A program made the position numbers and the translations under genes. A stretch of 64,000 bases of DNA, taken from NCBI RefSeq assembly GCF_024171695.1, contig NZ_JAMTCF010000011.1, positions 270,734 through 334,733 of the forward strand, in the 5' to 3' direction. Below are positions 15,447-24,424 of the stretch, in pieces. A model generated the notes under the pieces. It was not told where the DNA came from. It ran no database searches and saw nothing but the letters and a program-made list of their open reading frames with translations. Within the stretch, counting starts at the first letter, position 1. Each line of letters opens with the position of its first letter. This DNA comes from Actinosynnema pretiosum. Its GTDB lineage: Bacteria > Actinomycetota > Actinomycetes > Mycobacteriales > Pseudonocardiaceae.

Positions 15447-16658
15447 TCAGGCCCCCGGCCGGTTGCCGGTGGGGATGGTGATCAGGGTGGTCGTGCCGGA
15501 AGAACCCTTGTTCAGGAACAGCATCGCGATCGCCCGGATGAACTGGTCGAACATGTAGAACCCCACCGGCATCACCGGCAGCAGCCCCTCGCGGAACGCG
15601 ATGTACGCGGGCCAGCCCGTGCGGATCAGCGCCGACGCCGCGTAGTCCCTCGGCAGGTTCAGCCAGTCGCCGACCTCGTGGCTCAGCGCGTACCGCACGA
15701 ACTCGTTCAGGAACCCGCGCGTCACCCCGAGGTCGATCTGCGCGGTCAGCCCCAGCAGGTCCTTCGCCAGGTCCTTGCCCTCGGTCGACGGCGCCATGAT
15801 CGGCGTCAGCACCTGCGCGGACTGCGCCTCCGCCTCGGCCCACGACTTCGGGATGAACTCGTCCCGCACGCCGAGCATGTGGATGGCCACCTGCCACATG
15901 TGCAGGAACGCCTCCTCCTCGGCCGCCGTCATCGGCACCCGCCACTCCACCAGCTTGCGGTGCACGTAGGTGCCCAGGCTGTGGAAGGTGACCAGGATGT
16001 CCCCGTTGCTGATGGGGATGCCGTTCTGCTCGTCCGCGACCGCCCGCCAGCGCGCCGACTGCGGCAGCAGGTGCCGCACCGCCGCGTGCACCAGGCGGGT
16101 CTTGTTGGAGGTGACCAGGAACTGCCCGGACGGCTCGTACGCGGTCAGCTCGCTCAGGTCGTAGCCGAAGGTGAACGTCTTGGCCGCGCGGTCCTTCATG
16201 TCCGCGCCGCCCGCCGACCAGTACACCGACTTGGCCTCGCGCGGGATCACCGTGCTCATGATCCCGCTGCCCAGGCCGTAGAGCATGAACAGGTAGGTGT
16301 CCTTGCGGCGGTTGAAGTCCGCCGCCAGCCGCAGCTTCGACCGGTCGGCCCACGAGGGCAGGCCGTTGACCTTGCCCAGCCAGGTGGACAGCGCGGGCGG
16401 CAGGCCGGTGGGCAGCGGGTCGTTGTTGTTCACCCACGTCCGGATCGCCGCGTTGACGGCGGGCACCTGGCCGTTGCGCAGGACCGACGCCATGATGCCG
16501 TCGATCTCGTCGTCCCACACCCACCACGGGTCGGTGCCCGCCGCCGCGCCCACCGTGCCCGCCGCGGTCGACGCCCAGGCCGGGACCGCGCCCGCGACAC
16601 CGACCAGACCGAGCGCGGCGCCGAGGGACAGCATGTGCCTTCTGCTGAGATCGCTCAT
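15447..16658 (-). CDS. lcp: Latex-clearing protein (Lcp)-like secreted oxygenase, DUF2236/MpaB family
   Basis: 403 residues, close to the length of Lcp from Streptomyces K30 (about 407, from memory). Twin-arginine signal MSDLSRRHMLSLG with hydrophobic stretch to PAWAS. The segment SNKTRLVHAAVRHLLPQS carries the conserved Lys, Arg and the histidine expected to be the axial haem ligand, and DILVTFHSLGTYVHRKL and LHMWQVAIHMLGV are also typical. Lcp is a b-type haem dioxygenase that cleaves poly(cis-1,4-isoprene) outside the cell to oligo-isoprenoid aldehydes. A divergent aldehyde dehydrogenase, an acyl-CoA ligase and a TetR regulator follow, which would process such products. Other DUF2236 oxygenase roles are possible. 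Confidence 0.82.
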   Translation of the reverse strand: MSDLSRRHMLSLGAALGLVGVAGAVPAWASTAAGTVGAAAGTDPWWVWDDEIDGIMASVLRNGQVPAVNAAIRTWVNNNDPLPTGLPPALSTWLGKVNGLPSWADRSKLRLAADFNRRKDTYLFMLYGLGSGIMSTVIPREAKSVYWSAGGADMKDRAAKTFTFGYDLSELTAYEPSGQFLVTSNKTRLVHAAVRHLLPQSARWRAVADEQNGIPISNGDILVTFHSLGTYVHRKLVEWRVPMTAAEEEAFLHMWQVAIHMLGVRDEFIPKSWAEAEAQSAQVLTPIMAPSTEGKDLAKDLLGLTAQIDLGVTRGFLNEFVRYALSHEVGDWLNLPRDYAASALIRTGWPAYIAFREGLLPVMPVGFYMFDQFIRAIAMLFLNKGSSGTTTLITIPTGNRPGA

Positions 16659-16766
16659 TTACTTACCTAGCTTCCTCGATAGGCAAAGTTGCCGCTCAAG
16701 CGGCGTAGCGGGGGAGCGGAGCGGCGGCGTTCTCCCTTGATCCGTGGAGAGATTCTTCGTTAACAT

Positions 16767-16782
16767 AGCGACGCGCGTCACT
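16767..16782. promoter_or_regulatory. Candidate operator between lcp and the aldehyde dehydrogenase gene
   Basis: AGCGACGCGCGTCACT is a 16-base palindrome with one mismatched pair and a perfect GACGCGCGTC centre at 16770-16779. It lies in the 172-base divergent promoter region 16659-16830, next to a TAACAT that resembles a -10 box. Confidence 0.45.
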
Positions 16783-16830
16783 GGTCGGCAAGGGGGCCTG
16801 AACCGGTCCGCCACCCCAGGAGGAGTCCGC

Positions 16831-18447
16831 ATGAGCACGGAGCAGAGCCGGGTCTCGGAGCACGCGGCGACGGGCCAGCGCCCCGCCTGGGTCACCGACG
16901 AGGTGGTCGCCCGGTGGTGCGAGCGGGTGCGCAGGGACGTGACCCGGCGGGGCGGCAGCGCGCCCGACCCGGTCACCGCCGCCGCGCCCTACGACCTGGC
17001 GCCGGTCGCCACCGTCCCCGCCTGCGCGCCCGAGGACGTCGCGTCCGCCGTCGTCACCGCCCGCGACGCCCAGCGCGCCTGGGGCAAGGCCTCGCTCGCG
17101 CTGCGCGCCGAGGTCGTCCTGGCCTTCCACGACCTGCTGCTGGCCCGCCAGGAGCAGGTGCTCGACCTGATCCAGTGGGAGACCGGCAAGGCCCGCTACC
17201 ACGCCTGGCAGGAGGTCGCCCAGGTCGCCACGCTCGCCCGCCACTACGCCCGGCGCGCCAAGCACTACCTCGCGCCCAAGCGGGTGCGCGGGATGCTGCC
17301 GGTGCTGACCAAGGTCAGGGAGGTGCGCGTGCCCAAGGGCGTCGTCGGCGTCATCTCGCCGTGGAACTACCCGCTGTACCTGGGCGCGGGCGACGTGATC
17401 CCGGCGCTGATGGCGGGCAACGCGGTGGTCTCCAAGGCCGACTCGCAGACCGCGCTCACCCTGCTGTGGACGCGTGAGCTGATGGCCGAGGCCGGGCTGC
17501 CCGACGACCTCTGGCAGGTCGTCACCGGGTCCGGCTCGGTGGTCGGCACGGCGCTCGTCGACCACGTCGACTTCATCTGCTTCACCGGGTCCACCGCGAC
17601 CGGCCGCACCGTCGCCGAGCGCGCCGCGCGCAGGCTCATCGGCGCGTCCCTCGAACTGGGCGGCAAGAACCCGCTGGTGGTGCGCGAGGACGCCGACGTG
17701 GAGGCCGCCGCGGCTGGCACGATCACCGCCGCCTTCGCCAACAGCGGGCAGATGTGCATCCACGTCGAACGCGCCTACGTGCACGAGAAGGTCTACGGCG
17801 CCTACCGCGACGCCCTCGTGCGGGCGGCGGGCGCGCTGCGCATCGGCCAGGGCTACGACTACGCCGCCGACCTCGGCTCGCTCGTCTCGCGGTCCCAGCT
17901 CGCCGCCGTCGAGGCGCACGTGGACGACGCGGTGGCCAAGGGCGCGACCGTGCTCGCGGGGGGCAAGGCGCGGCCGGACGTCGGCCCGCTGTGCTACGAG
18001 CCGACCGTGCTGGAGGGCGTCACCCGCGACATGGCCGTGCACGGCGAGGAGACGTTCGGGCCGGTGCTCTCGCTCTACCCGTTCCGCACCGACGACGAGG
18101 CCGTCGCGCTCGCCAACCAGGGCAGCTACGGCCTGTCCGCGTCGGTCTGGTCGCGCGACACCCGCGCGGCCGAGCGGATGGCGCTGCGCATCCGGTCCGG
18201 GTCGGTGAACGTCAACGACGGCGCGATGGCGGCGGCGGGCAGCGTCGAGGCGGGCATGGGCGGCATGGGGGACAGCGGCCTCGGCAGGCGGCACGGCGCC
18301 GAGGGCATCCGCAAGTACACCGAGAGCCAGACGATCGCCGAGCAGCGGCTCATGCCGCTCGGGCCGTCGCCGAAGGCGCCCGTGGCCGACTTCGTCCGCA
18401 GCACCAACCGGCAGCTGGCGCTGATGAAGAAGTTCCGGGTGCGCTGA
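16831..18447 (+). CDS. NAD(P)-dependent aldehyde dehydrogenase (succinate-semialdehyde dehydrogenase type)
   Basis: 538 residues from ATG 16831 with a consensus AGGAGG. Canonical ALDH motifs: cofactor-binding PKGVVGVISPWNYPLYLG, FTGSTATGRTVAER, catalytic glutamate in LELGGKNP, catalytic cysteine in ANSGQMCIHVERAYV. The N-terminal 40 residues are an extension. The sequence resembles GabD2-like succinate-semialdehyde dehydrogenases, but substrate range in this family is hard to infer. Next to an Lcp-like oxygenase it may oxidise oligo-isoprenoid aldehydes to acids. It shares a divergent promoter with lcp and ends in a strong terminator. Confidence 0.92.
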   Translation: MSTEQSRVSEHAATGQRPAWVTDEVVARWCERVRRDVTRRGGSAPDPVTAAAPYDLAPVATVPACAPEDVASAVVTARDAQRAWGKASLALRAEVVLAFHDLLLARQEQVLDLIQWETGKARYHAWQEVAQVATLARHYARRAKHYLAPKRVRGMLPVLTKVREVRVPKGVVGVISPWNYPLYLGAGDVIPALMAGNAVVSKADSQTALTLLWTRELMAEAGLPDDLWQVVTGSGSVVGTALVDHVDFICFTGSTATGRTVAERAARRLIGASLELGGKNPLVVREDADVEAAAAGTITAAFANSGQMCIHVERAYVHEKVYGAYRDALVRAAGALRIGQGYDYAADLGSLVSRSQLAAVEAHVDDAVAKGATVLAGGKARPDVGPLCYEPTVLEGVTRDMAVHGEETFGPVLSLYPFRTDDEAVALANQGSYGLSASVWSRDTRAAERMALRIRSGSVNVNDGAMAAAGSVEAGMGGMGDSGLGRRHGAEGIRKYTESQTIAEQRLMPLGPSPKAPVADFVRSTNRQLALMKKFRVR

Positions 18448-18465
18448 CCGTCCTCTTCGGACAGC

Positions 18466-18502
18466 GGGGAGGCGGGCCGGGTCGCACCCGGCCCGCCTCC
18501 CC
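18466..18502. terminator. Bidirectional terminator
   Basis: Perfect 17-base stem (18466-18482 with 18486-18502) and a 3-base loop between the convergent aldehyde dehydrogenase and acyl-CoA ligase genes. Confidence 0.85.
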
Positions 18503-18520
18503 GTCCCCGCCTTCCCGCGC

Positions 18521-20101
18521 TCAGCTCCCGCCCGCGCGCTCCCCGTCCAGCGCGCGCAGCGCGCCCTTGGTGACCTTGCCGCCCGCGTTGCGCGGCAGCG
18601 CCGGGAGCACCACCAAGTCCTTGGGCAGCTTGAACGAGGCCAGCCGCCCCTCCAGGAACGCGGTCAGCTCCGCCAGCGACAGCGCCTCCACGCCCGGCGT
18701 AACGGCGGCGAACGCCACCGGCACCTGTCCCCACCGCTCGTCCGCCCGCCCGACCACGGCGACCTCCAGCACCGACGGGTGCTCGGCGACGGCGTTCTCC
18801 ACCTCGGCGCAGTAGATGTTCTCGCCGCCGCTGATGATCATGTCCTTCTTGCGGTCCACCACCCAGACGAAGCCCTCGTCGTCCTGCCTGACCAGGTCGC
18901 CGGAGTGGAACCAGCCGCCCGCGAACGCCTCCGCCGTCTCCTGCGGCTTGCGCCAGTACCCGCGCGTCACGGTCGGCCCCCGGTAGACGATCTCGCCGAC
19001 CTGGCCGGGCGCCACGTCCGCCATGAACTCGTCCACCACCCGGTACTGGATGGTCGGGATCGGCTTGCCCACCGACCCGAGCTTGCGCAGCGAGTCCTCC
19101 CCGCGCAGCACGCAGGTGATCGGCGAGGTCTCGGTCTGGCCGAACACCGCCACGTTCAGCGCGTCCGGGAACGCCTTCGCCATCGCGCGCAGCGTCGCGT
19201 CGCTCGCGGGCGCCGCGCCCCAGCTGATGATCCGCAGCTTCAGGTCGCGCTCGTGCACGTCCGGCTGCGCGCACAGCAGGTCCCACTGCTGCGGCACGTT
19301 GAACACCACCGTCGCGCCCTCGCGCTCGTACGCGTCGAGCACCGCCTTCGGGTCGAACGCGCCCAGCGGGTGGATCACGACCGTGCCGCCCACCAGGATG
19401 TTCGCCACGATCGAGCCGAGGCCCGCGATGTGGAAGAACGGCGCGGTCAGGAACCCGACGTCGGAGTCGTCGAAGATCTCCATCGCCCGCACGCAGGTGA
19501 TCGCCTGCACCTGCATGTTCAGGTGCGAGAGCAGCACGCCCTTGGGGCGCCCGGTGGTGCCCGAGGTGTACATGATCAGCGCGGTCGCGTCCTCGGCCAC
19601 GTCCGGCGGGTCGATCGGCTCGTGCGAGGTCAGGAAGTCCTCGTACGCCACGAAGTTCTCCGGCGCGTCCTCCGGCAGCGCGCCGACGACGACGACCGTG
19701 CCGACCTGCGAGGTGGCGGGGACGGCGCGCAGCAGGGGTAGCAGGCGCTCGTCCACCACGACGGCGGACGGGGTGCAGTCGGCCAGGATGTAGTCCAGCT
19801 CCGGCGGCGCGAGGCGGAAGCTGAGCGGGACGGCGACGGCGCCCAGGCTGTTCGCGCCGAACACGGTCTCCACGAACCACGGGTGGTTCAGGGTCAGCGT
19901 GGCCACCCGGTCGCCCGCCGCGACGCCGCGCCCGGCGAGCGCGGCGGCCAGGCGGAGCGAGCGGTCGGACAGCTGGGACCAGGTCGTGGTCTGCCCCAGG
20001 TAGCGCAGCGCGGGCTTGTCCGGGCGGGTGGCCGCGTGGGTGGCGGTGTGCGCCATCCAGTGGTGGCGGAAGGACCAGGGTGGAACCGCGGGGGTCGGCA
20101 T
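18521..20101 (-). CDS. Fatty-acyl-CoA synthetase-like AMP-dependent ligase
   Basis: 526 residues. P-loop-like motif IMYTSGTTGRPKGVLLSH, then FGQTETSP, then GWFHSGDLVRQDDEGFVWVVD, then RKKDMIISGGENIY, and a C-terminal lysine in AGGKVTKGALR: all core motifs of the ANL adenylate-forming family, closest in style to FadD-type acyl-CoA ligases. It would activate a carboxylate with ATP to an acyl-AMP and transfer it to CoA. Downstream of an oxygenase and an aldehyde dehydrogenase it fits activation of oxidised side products for beta-oxidation (inference). Diverges from a TetR-type gene across 222 bases. Confidence 0.92.
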   Translation of the reverse strand: MPTPAVPPWSFRHHWMAHTATHAATRPDKPALRYLGQTTTWSQLSDRSLRLAAALAGRGVAAGDRVATLTLNHPWFVETVFGANSLGAVAVPLSFRLAPPELDYILADCTPSAVVVDERLLPLLRAVPATSQVGTVVVVGALPEDAPENFVAYEDFLTSHEPIDPPDVAEDATALIMYTSGTTGRPKGVLLSHLNMQVQAITCVRAMEIFDDSDVGFLTAPFFHIAGLGSIVANILVGGTVVIHPLGAFDPKAVLDAYEREGATVVFNVPQQWDLLCAQPDVHERDLKLRIISWGAAPASDATLRAMAKAFPDALNVAVFGQTETSPITCVLRGEDSLRKLGSVGKPIPTIQYRVVDEFMADVAPGQVGEIVYRGPTVTRGYWRKPQETAEAFAGGWFHSGDLVRQDDEGFVWVVDRKKDMIISGGENIYCAEVENAVAEHPSVLEVAVVGRADERWGQVPVAFAAVTPGVEALSLAELTAFLEGRLASFKLPKDLVVLPALPRNAGGKVTKGALRALDGERAGGS

Positions 20102-20202
20102 TGACCACTCCTCGTGGGCCGGTGGCGGCGAGCGGTTGCGGCGTCATTATGCCGAGTCGCCTGGCTGGTTGAGAAGGGCTAAGTTAACCGGAATTCACGT
20201 CT

Positions 20203-20212
20203 CGACCGGTCG
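20203..20212. promoter_or_regulatory. Candidate TetR operator
   Basis: Perfect palindrome CGACCGGTCG in the divergent region between the acyl-CoA ligase and the TetR gene (20102-20323), following a TTAACCGG element. The short core resembles TetR-family operators; assignment is tentative. Confidence 0.4.
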
Positions 20213-20323
20213 GTTCGGGTGCGGCGGCCGATCCGCGCGGGGTGGTTGCCCTTGACTTGCTCCGCTTCGTGGTTGACTGGCGCACATGGCCCTGTTCCCG
20301 CGCGCGCACGCACGGGTGCCGCG

Positions 20324-21481
20324 GTGACCGCCGAGTCGACCGCGGCCGTCCGACCGCGCAACCGCAAGCAGCTGATCGTCGAGGCCGCCGGGCGGGCGTT
20401 CACCGAGCGCGGGTACCACGCGGCGTCGATGGAGGAGATCGCCGCCAGCGTCGGCATCACCGCCGCCGCGCTGTACCGGCACTTCCCGAACAAGTACGCC
20501 CTGTTCGCCGAGTGCGCGTACGTGATGGTGGACCGGCTCGTCGCGGCGCTGGACGAGGTCCCGCCCGGCGCGGCGCTGGCCGACCTGCTCGCGGCCGGGA
20601 CGCGGGTGACCGTGGCGCACCGGGCGTCCGGCGGGCTGTACCGGTGGGAGGCGCGGTACCTCAACCGGGAGGACCGGCAGGCGCTCAGGACGAAGTTCGG
20701 GCACGTGGTCGAGCGGGTCACCGGCGCGGTGCGGCGCGAGCACCCGCTGCCGCAGGAGCAGCTGCGGGCCGCCGCCGCGCTCGGCGCGATCGGGTCGATC
20801 ACCATGCACCGCACGTCGATCGCGCCGCGCCGGGCCGAGGAGCTGTTGCAGGCGGCGGCTTTCCGGGTGGTGGCGACCGATCCGGCGGCGGGCGGCGGAC
20901 GTCAGGTGCGGCTGCCCGCGCAGCCCGAGCCAAGGACCCGGCGCGCCGAGATCCTCGCCGCCGCCGTGCCGCTGTTCGAGCGGGACGGGTTCGCGAACGT
21001 CACCAACGGCCGCATCGCCGAGGCGGTCGGCGTGGTGCCGTCGGCGATCTACCGCTACTTCCCCGGCAAGGCCGACATCCTGGCCGCCGCGTGCTTGCAG
21101 GACGCGGAGCTGTTCGCGCAGGCGGTGGAGCAGAACCTGCGCGGCGTCACCGAGCCGCGCGAGGCGGTGGCGGCGCTGGCGGCGACGTACGTGGGCTACA
21201 ACTTCGAGCGGACCGCGCTGACCAGCGTCGCGAGCGCCGAGATCGTCGGGCTGCCGGTGGAGCTGCGGCGACCGCTGGTGGTGGCGCAGCGGGAGCACAT
21301 CGCGCTGTGGGAGCAGCAGCTGCGGGCGGTGCGGCCGGAGCTGGACTCGCGGCAGGCGAGGGTGCTGGTGCACGCCGGGTTCGGCGTGGTGGTGGAGGCC
21401 GGGCGGCGGTTGCGGTGGCGGGACGCGCCGGAGAACCGGGACGTGGTGGCGGCGCTGCTGGTGGGGGCGCTGGGGTTGTGA
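20324..21481 (+). CDS. TetR/AcrR regulator with two helix-turn-helix domains
   Basis: 385 residues from GTG 20324; the ribosome-binding site is weak so the start is uncertain. Two complete TetR N-terminal domains are present in one chain: first RAFTERGYHAASMEEIAASV followed by ITAAALYRHFPNKYALF (residues about 25-65), then PLFERDGFANVTNGRIAEAV followed by VPSAIYRYFPGKADILAA (about 220-260), each followed by a helical ligand domain. Fused double TetR proteins occur in actinobacteria beside lipid and acyl-CoA genes. Divergent orientation to the acyl-CoA ligase suggests it represses that gene and possibly lcp. The start of the next gene overlaps its stop. Confidence 0.88.
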   Translation: MTAESTAAVRPRNRKQLIVEAAGRAFTERGYHAASMEEIAASVGITAAALYRHFPNKYALFAECAYVMVDRLVAALDEVPPGAALADLLAAGTRVTVAHRASGGLYRWEARYLNREDRQALRTKFGHVVERVTGAVRREHPLPQEQLRAAAALGAIGSITMHRTSIAPRRAEELLQAAAFRVVATDPAAGGGRQVRLPAQPEPRTRRAEILAAAVPLFERDGFANVTNGRIAEAVGVVPSAIYRYFPGKADILAAACLQDAELFAQAVEQNLRGVTEPREAVAALAATYVGYNFERTALTSVASAEIVGLPVELRRPLVVAQREHIALWEQQLRAVRPELDSRQARVLVHAGFGVVVEAGRRLRWRDAPENRDVVAALLVGALGL

Positions 21482-22326
21482 TCGCCGGGGTGTTCGTCGC
21501 CGGGGGCGGCGGGTTCGCCGAGGAGTGGTCGGGCGGCAAGGGCGTGGTGCCGGTCGTGGCTGTCGGCGGCGTCGACCGGGCGCTGGCGCAGCGGTGCGCC
21601 GCAGCCGCGCGGAAGTCGGGGTTCGACCACTACTCCGTGGCCGCGCTGGACGTCGCCGGTGCTCCGGCCGACCTGGTCCCGATCACCGACCTGGTCCGCC
21701 CCGGCCGCTGGGTGCTGGTCCTGCCGGACCGCTCGGGGGCGGTGCTCACGACCGCGCGCGGGTACGCGCTGGCGGCCGGTGGTCCGCGGTTCCACGCCGG
21801 GTTCAGCCCCGGCGGCCAGGACCGCGCCCGGATCGCGTTCCACCGGGCGGCGCGGCGGCTGGCCGACCGGTTCCCCGACCTGCCCGACGTCGCCGCGCGG
21901 CACCCCGTCGAGACCCCGGTCGACCGGGGGCCGCACACCCTGCGCCAGGTCGAGCTGATGCGCGAGCTGGCGCGGGGCGCGATCTCCCCGGCGGACCTCG
22001 CGGAGCGCTGGTTCCCGGTCCGCCGCGCGGCGGCGCGCGCGGGGGAGCGGACCGGCGAGCCGCTGACCACCGTCCTGGACCGGGTGTTCACCGCCCTGGA
22101 CGACCGCTCGACCGACCCGGCGCTCCGCGAGCGCGACGACGACGCCCTCGTCACCTACGTGCGCGACGCGGTTGTCCGGTTGAGCGGCGCCGCGTCCCCC
22201 GGTCGTCGAGGGGTGCGGCGCCACCGCGATCACCTGCGCGCGCAGCTCAACGCGGGTGACGTCGCCGACCCCGTCGCGGTGAAGCCGAACGTGGTCGACG
22301 CGCCCGGAGCCAGCGCGCCGTTGTAG
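21478..22326 (+). CDS. Protein with colicin-D-immunity-like C-terminal domain
   Basis: 282 residues starting at GTG 21478, which overlaps the TetR stop. The N-terminal 130 residues show no known motif (VVPVVAVGGVDRALAQRCAA; GRWVLVLPDRSGAVLTTARG). The C-terminal part (TLRQVELMRELARGAISPAD, then LAERWFPVRR, then DRVFTALDDRSTDPALRERD) resembles the colicin D immunity helical fold. No signal peptide. The last 97 bases overlap the convergent pectate lyase gene, so the C-terminal tail may be fortuitous. Function would be immunity to a tRNA-targeting or other toxin, but no toxin is adjacent. Confidence 0.5.
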   Translation: MIAGVFVAGGGGFAEEWSGGKGVVPVVAVGGVDRALAQRCAAAARKSGFDHYSVAALDVAGAPADLVPITDLVRPGRWVLVLPDRSGAVLTTARGYALAAGGPRFHAGFSPGGQDRARIAFHRAARRLADRFPDLPDVAARHPVETPVDRGPHTLRQVELMRELARGAISPADLAERWFPVRRAAARAGERTGEPLTTVLDRVFTALDDRSTDPALRERDDDALVTYVRDAVVRLSGAASPGRRGVRRHRDHLRAQLNAGDVADPVAVKPNVVDAPGASAPL

Positions 22327-24011
22327 GACTCGTTCGCCACGGTCGCCGTCGACCCGCTCGTGCTCAGCACCCCGTTCCACACCTGCGTGATCGCCTGACC
22401 GCCGCCCAGCGCCCAGGCCACCGACCAGCCACCGGCGCCCGCGCTGCCCGCCGTCACGGTCACCTCGCCCTGGAACCCGCCCGACCAGGAGTTCGTGGTC
22501 CGGTAGGCCGCCGTGCAACCGCTTCCGCCCGGCGGCGGGGTGGTGGTCGTCGTGGGCGGGGTGGTCGTCGTCGGACCCGTGGTCGTGGTGGTGCGGCTGG
22601 TGGTCGTGGTGGTCGGCGGCGGGGTGGTCCCGCCGTTCGCCGCGTGGTCCAGGTACTCCTCCAGGTTGCGGTAGCCGTCGCCGTCCGCGTCGCCGTTGTG
22701 GTCGGCGGTGTTCGGGTTCAGGCCGTTCGCGCTCTCCCAGGCGTTCGGCATCCCGTCGCGGTCGGTGTCCCAGCCGCTCGGGGCGCTCACCTGCGCGGCG
22801 TTCCAGATGGCGTTCCACTCGGACTGGTTGTACTCGTTGACGATCCCGCCGCTGGTGGTGCGGGTCTCGGCGACGATCCGGGTGTCCACGGCGTCGCGCG
22901 CCCACCAGAAGGCGCCCGAACCCGAGAGCACCTTCGGCAGCGCGGTGTACGCGGCCTCGGTGGTCATGTTCGGCACGGGGAAGCGGCTGGAGCGCAGCGT
23001 GGACGAGGAGAACGCGCTCGTGGGGGCGTCCTTGCCGTTGGTGGTGTTCGAGTCGCCGTCGTAGTCGACCTTGTTGCCCGACTGGTGGATCGTCGTGCCC
23101 GCCGCGCCGGTGTAGACCTCGGGGTTGCCGGAGTTGTGCCGCAGGTAGGTGTTGCCGACGAAGTTCGCGTTCACCGGCTGGTTCGCGCCGCTGTAGCCCT
23201 TGCCCTCGAAGATGACGTTGTTGCTCCACTCGACGTAGTTCGTCGCGTTGGTCTCGTTGCCCAGGCGGGGAAGGCGGCTGGTGTTGTGGGCGTAGAGGTT
23301 GTGGTGGTAGGCGATCGCCGAGCCCGCCACGTCGCTGCCGATCAGCGAGCCGTACGAGTGGCCCGCGTAGTTCAGGCCCTCGGCGACGATCGAGTGCTGC
23401 ACGGTCACCTGGCCCGCGCCGTCGCTGGCGCTGATGCCCTCGTCGTCGGCCCAGCTGACCGAGACGTGGTCGACGACGACGTTGTCGCCGGTGATCCAGA
23501 TGCCGTCGTTGGTGGCGCTGCCGGGGTTGGCCTGGTCCTTGCCGGGGCGGAACTTCAGGTGCCGCAGCACGACGTTCTTGCCGGTGATCTTGGTGGCCTG
23601 GCCCATGATCGTGATACCGGGCCTGGGGGCGGTCTGGCCCGCGATGGTCAGGTTGCTCGCGCCGATCCCGAGCCAGCCCTGCCGTCCGGCGGGGGAGAGC
23701 TTGATGGCGCCCGCGACGTCGAACACGATGGTGCGGCCCGCACTGGGCACGGTGGTCAGGCCGTGCCGGAGCGAACCCGGCTGCGGGCTGGCGGCGTTGT
23801 CGGTGAGGTTGGTGACGTGGTAGACGTCCCCACCCCGCCCGCCGCTCGCGTACATGGCGGGCCCGGCCGCGCCGGGGAACGCGGGCACCGCGGCGGCGTC
23901 CGCGGGCGGACTGGCGGCCACCAGCCCGGCCAGGGCGAGCGCCCCGGCCACCCCGAACGCCAGTGCCGCGCGGGCGGGCGCCCGCGACGAGGTCGACCTT
24001 GCTGGTGCCAC
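22230..24011 (-). CDS. Secreted pectate lyase-like beta-helix enzyme with CBM2
   Basis: 593 residues from GTG 24011 with GGAGGT upstream. Signal peptide ends near PPADA. The parallel beta-helix catalytic domain shows GAIKLSPAGRQGWLGIGASN, DHVSVSWADDEGISASDG, YAHNTSRLPRLGNE and YVEWSNNVIFEG, a pattern of PL1-type pectate lyases. A calcium-binding type-3-like segment (DTDRDGMPNAWESANGLNPN; DADGDGYRNLEEYLD) follows, then a Thr/Pro linker, then a CBM2 cellulose-binding domain starting GCTAAYRTTNSWSGGFQGEV. It cleaves de-esterified pectin by beta-elimination outside the cell. A LacI-type operator-like palindrome lies upstream. Its 3' end overlaps the preceding convergent gene. Confidence 0.92.
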   Translation of the reverse strand: MAPARSTSSRAPARAALAFGVAGALALAGLVAASPPADAAAVPAFPGAAGPAMYASGGRGGDVYHVTNLTDNAASPQPGSLRHGLTTVPSAGRTIVFDVAGAIKLSPAGRQGWLGIGASNLTIAGQTAPRPGITIMGQATKITGKNVVLRHLKFRPGKDQANPGSATNDGIWITGDNVVVDHVSVSWADDEGISASDGAGQVTVQHSIVAEGLNYAGHSYGSLIGSDVAGSAIAYHHNLYAHNTSRLPRLGNETNATNYVEWSNNVIFEGKGYSGANQPVNANFVGNTYLRHNSGNPEVYTGAAGTTIHQSGNKVDYDGDSNTTNGKDAPTSAFSSSTLRSSRFPVPNMTTEAAYTALPKVLSGSGAFWWARDAVDTRIVAETRTTSGGIVNEYNQSEWNAIWNAAQVSAPSGWDTDRDGMPNAWESANGLNPNTADHNGDADGDGYRNLEEYLDHAANGGTTPPPTTTTTSRTTTTTGPTTTTPPTTTTTPPPGGSGCTAAYRTTNSWSGGFQGEVTVTAGSAGAGGWSVAWALGGGQAITQVWNGVLSTSGSTATVANESYNGALAPGASTTFGFTATGSATSPALSCARR

Positions 24012-24142
24012 GCTGGACCTCCGGAGGTCTGGGCCCCACGTCGGTGTGGAGCGCCGGTCGTGGACACAGACGGGGGGAGTGGCGGGGGATAACAGCGGGC
24101 GGGCGGGTTCACCTGGTTGGCGCAGCGGGTGCGGAGGCGGAC

Positions 24143-24158
24143 CGGGAAGCGCTTTCCG
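24143..24158. promoter_or_regulatory. LacI-family operator-like palindrome
   Basis: CGGGAAGCGCTTTCCG, a 16-base palindrome with one mismatch and the central AAGCGCTT typical of LacI-family sites, 132 bases upstream of the pectate lyase start. The rest of the 413-base divergent region 24012-24424 holds no gene that I can support. Confidence 0.55.
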
Positions 24159-24424
24159 GCGGCGACCTGAGCCGCGCCGGGTGTGTCCCGACGCCCTCCG
24201 AGCGCGGTGACGGCCCGGCGTCACCGCGCGTCGAGCACCCCGACGGCAACCTCGGACCCGCCGCTCGGGTGACCGCCGTCACGTCCGGAAACCCTGTGCT
24301 GTCAACGTCCTACCGCGAGTGACGGACCGTTCCCGCTGCCCCGGACCAGGATCGGCCGGTGCCCACGCGCCCGCCCGCTGCCCAGTACGCTGCCTGGGAC
24401 GCAGCGCCCGCAGAGAGGTTCCCC

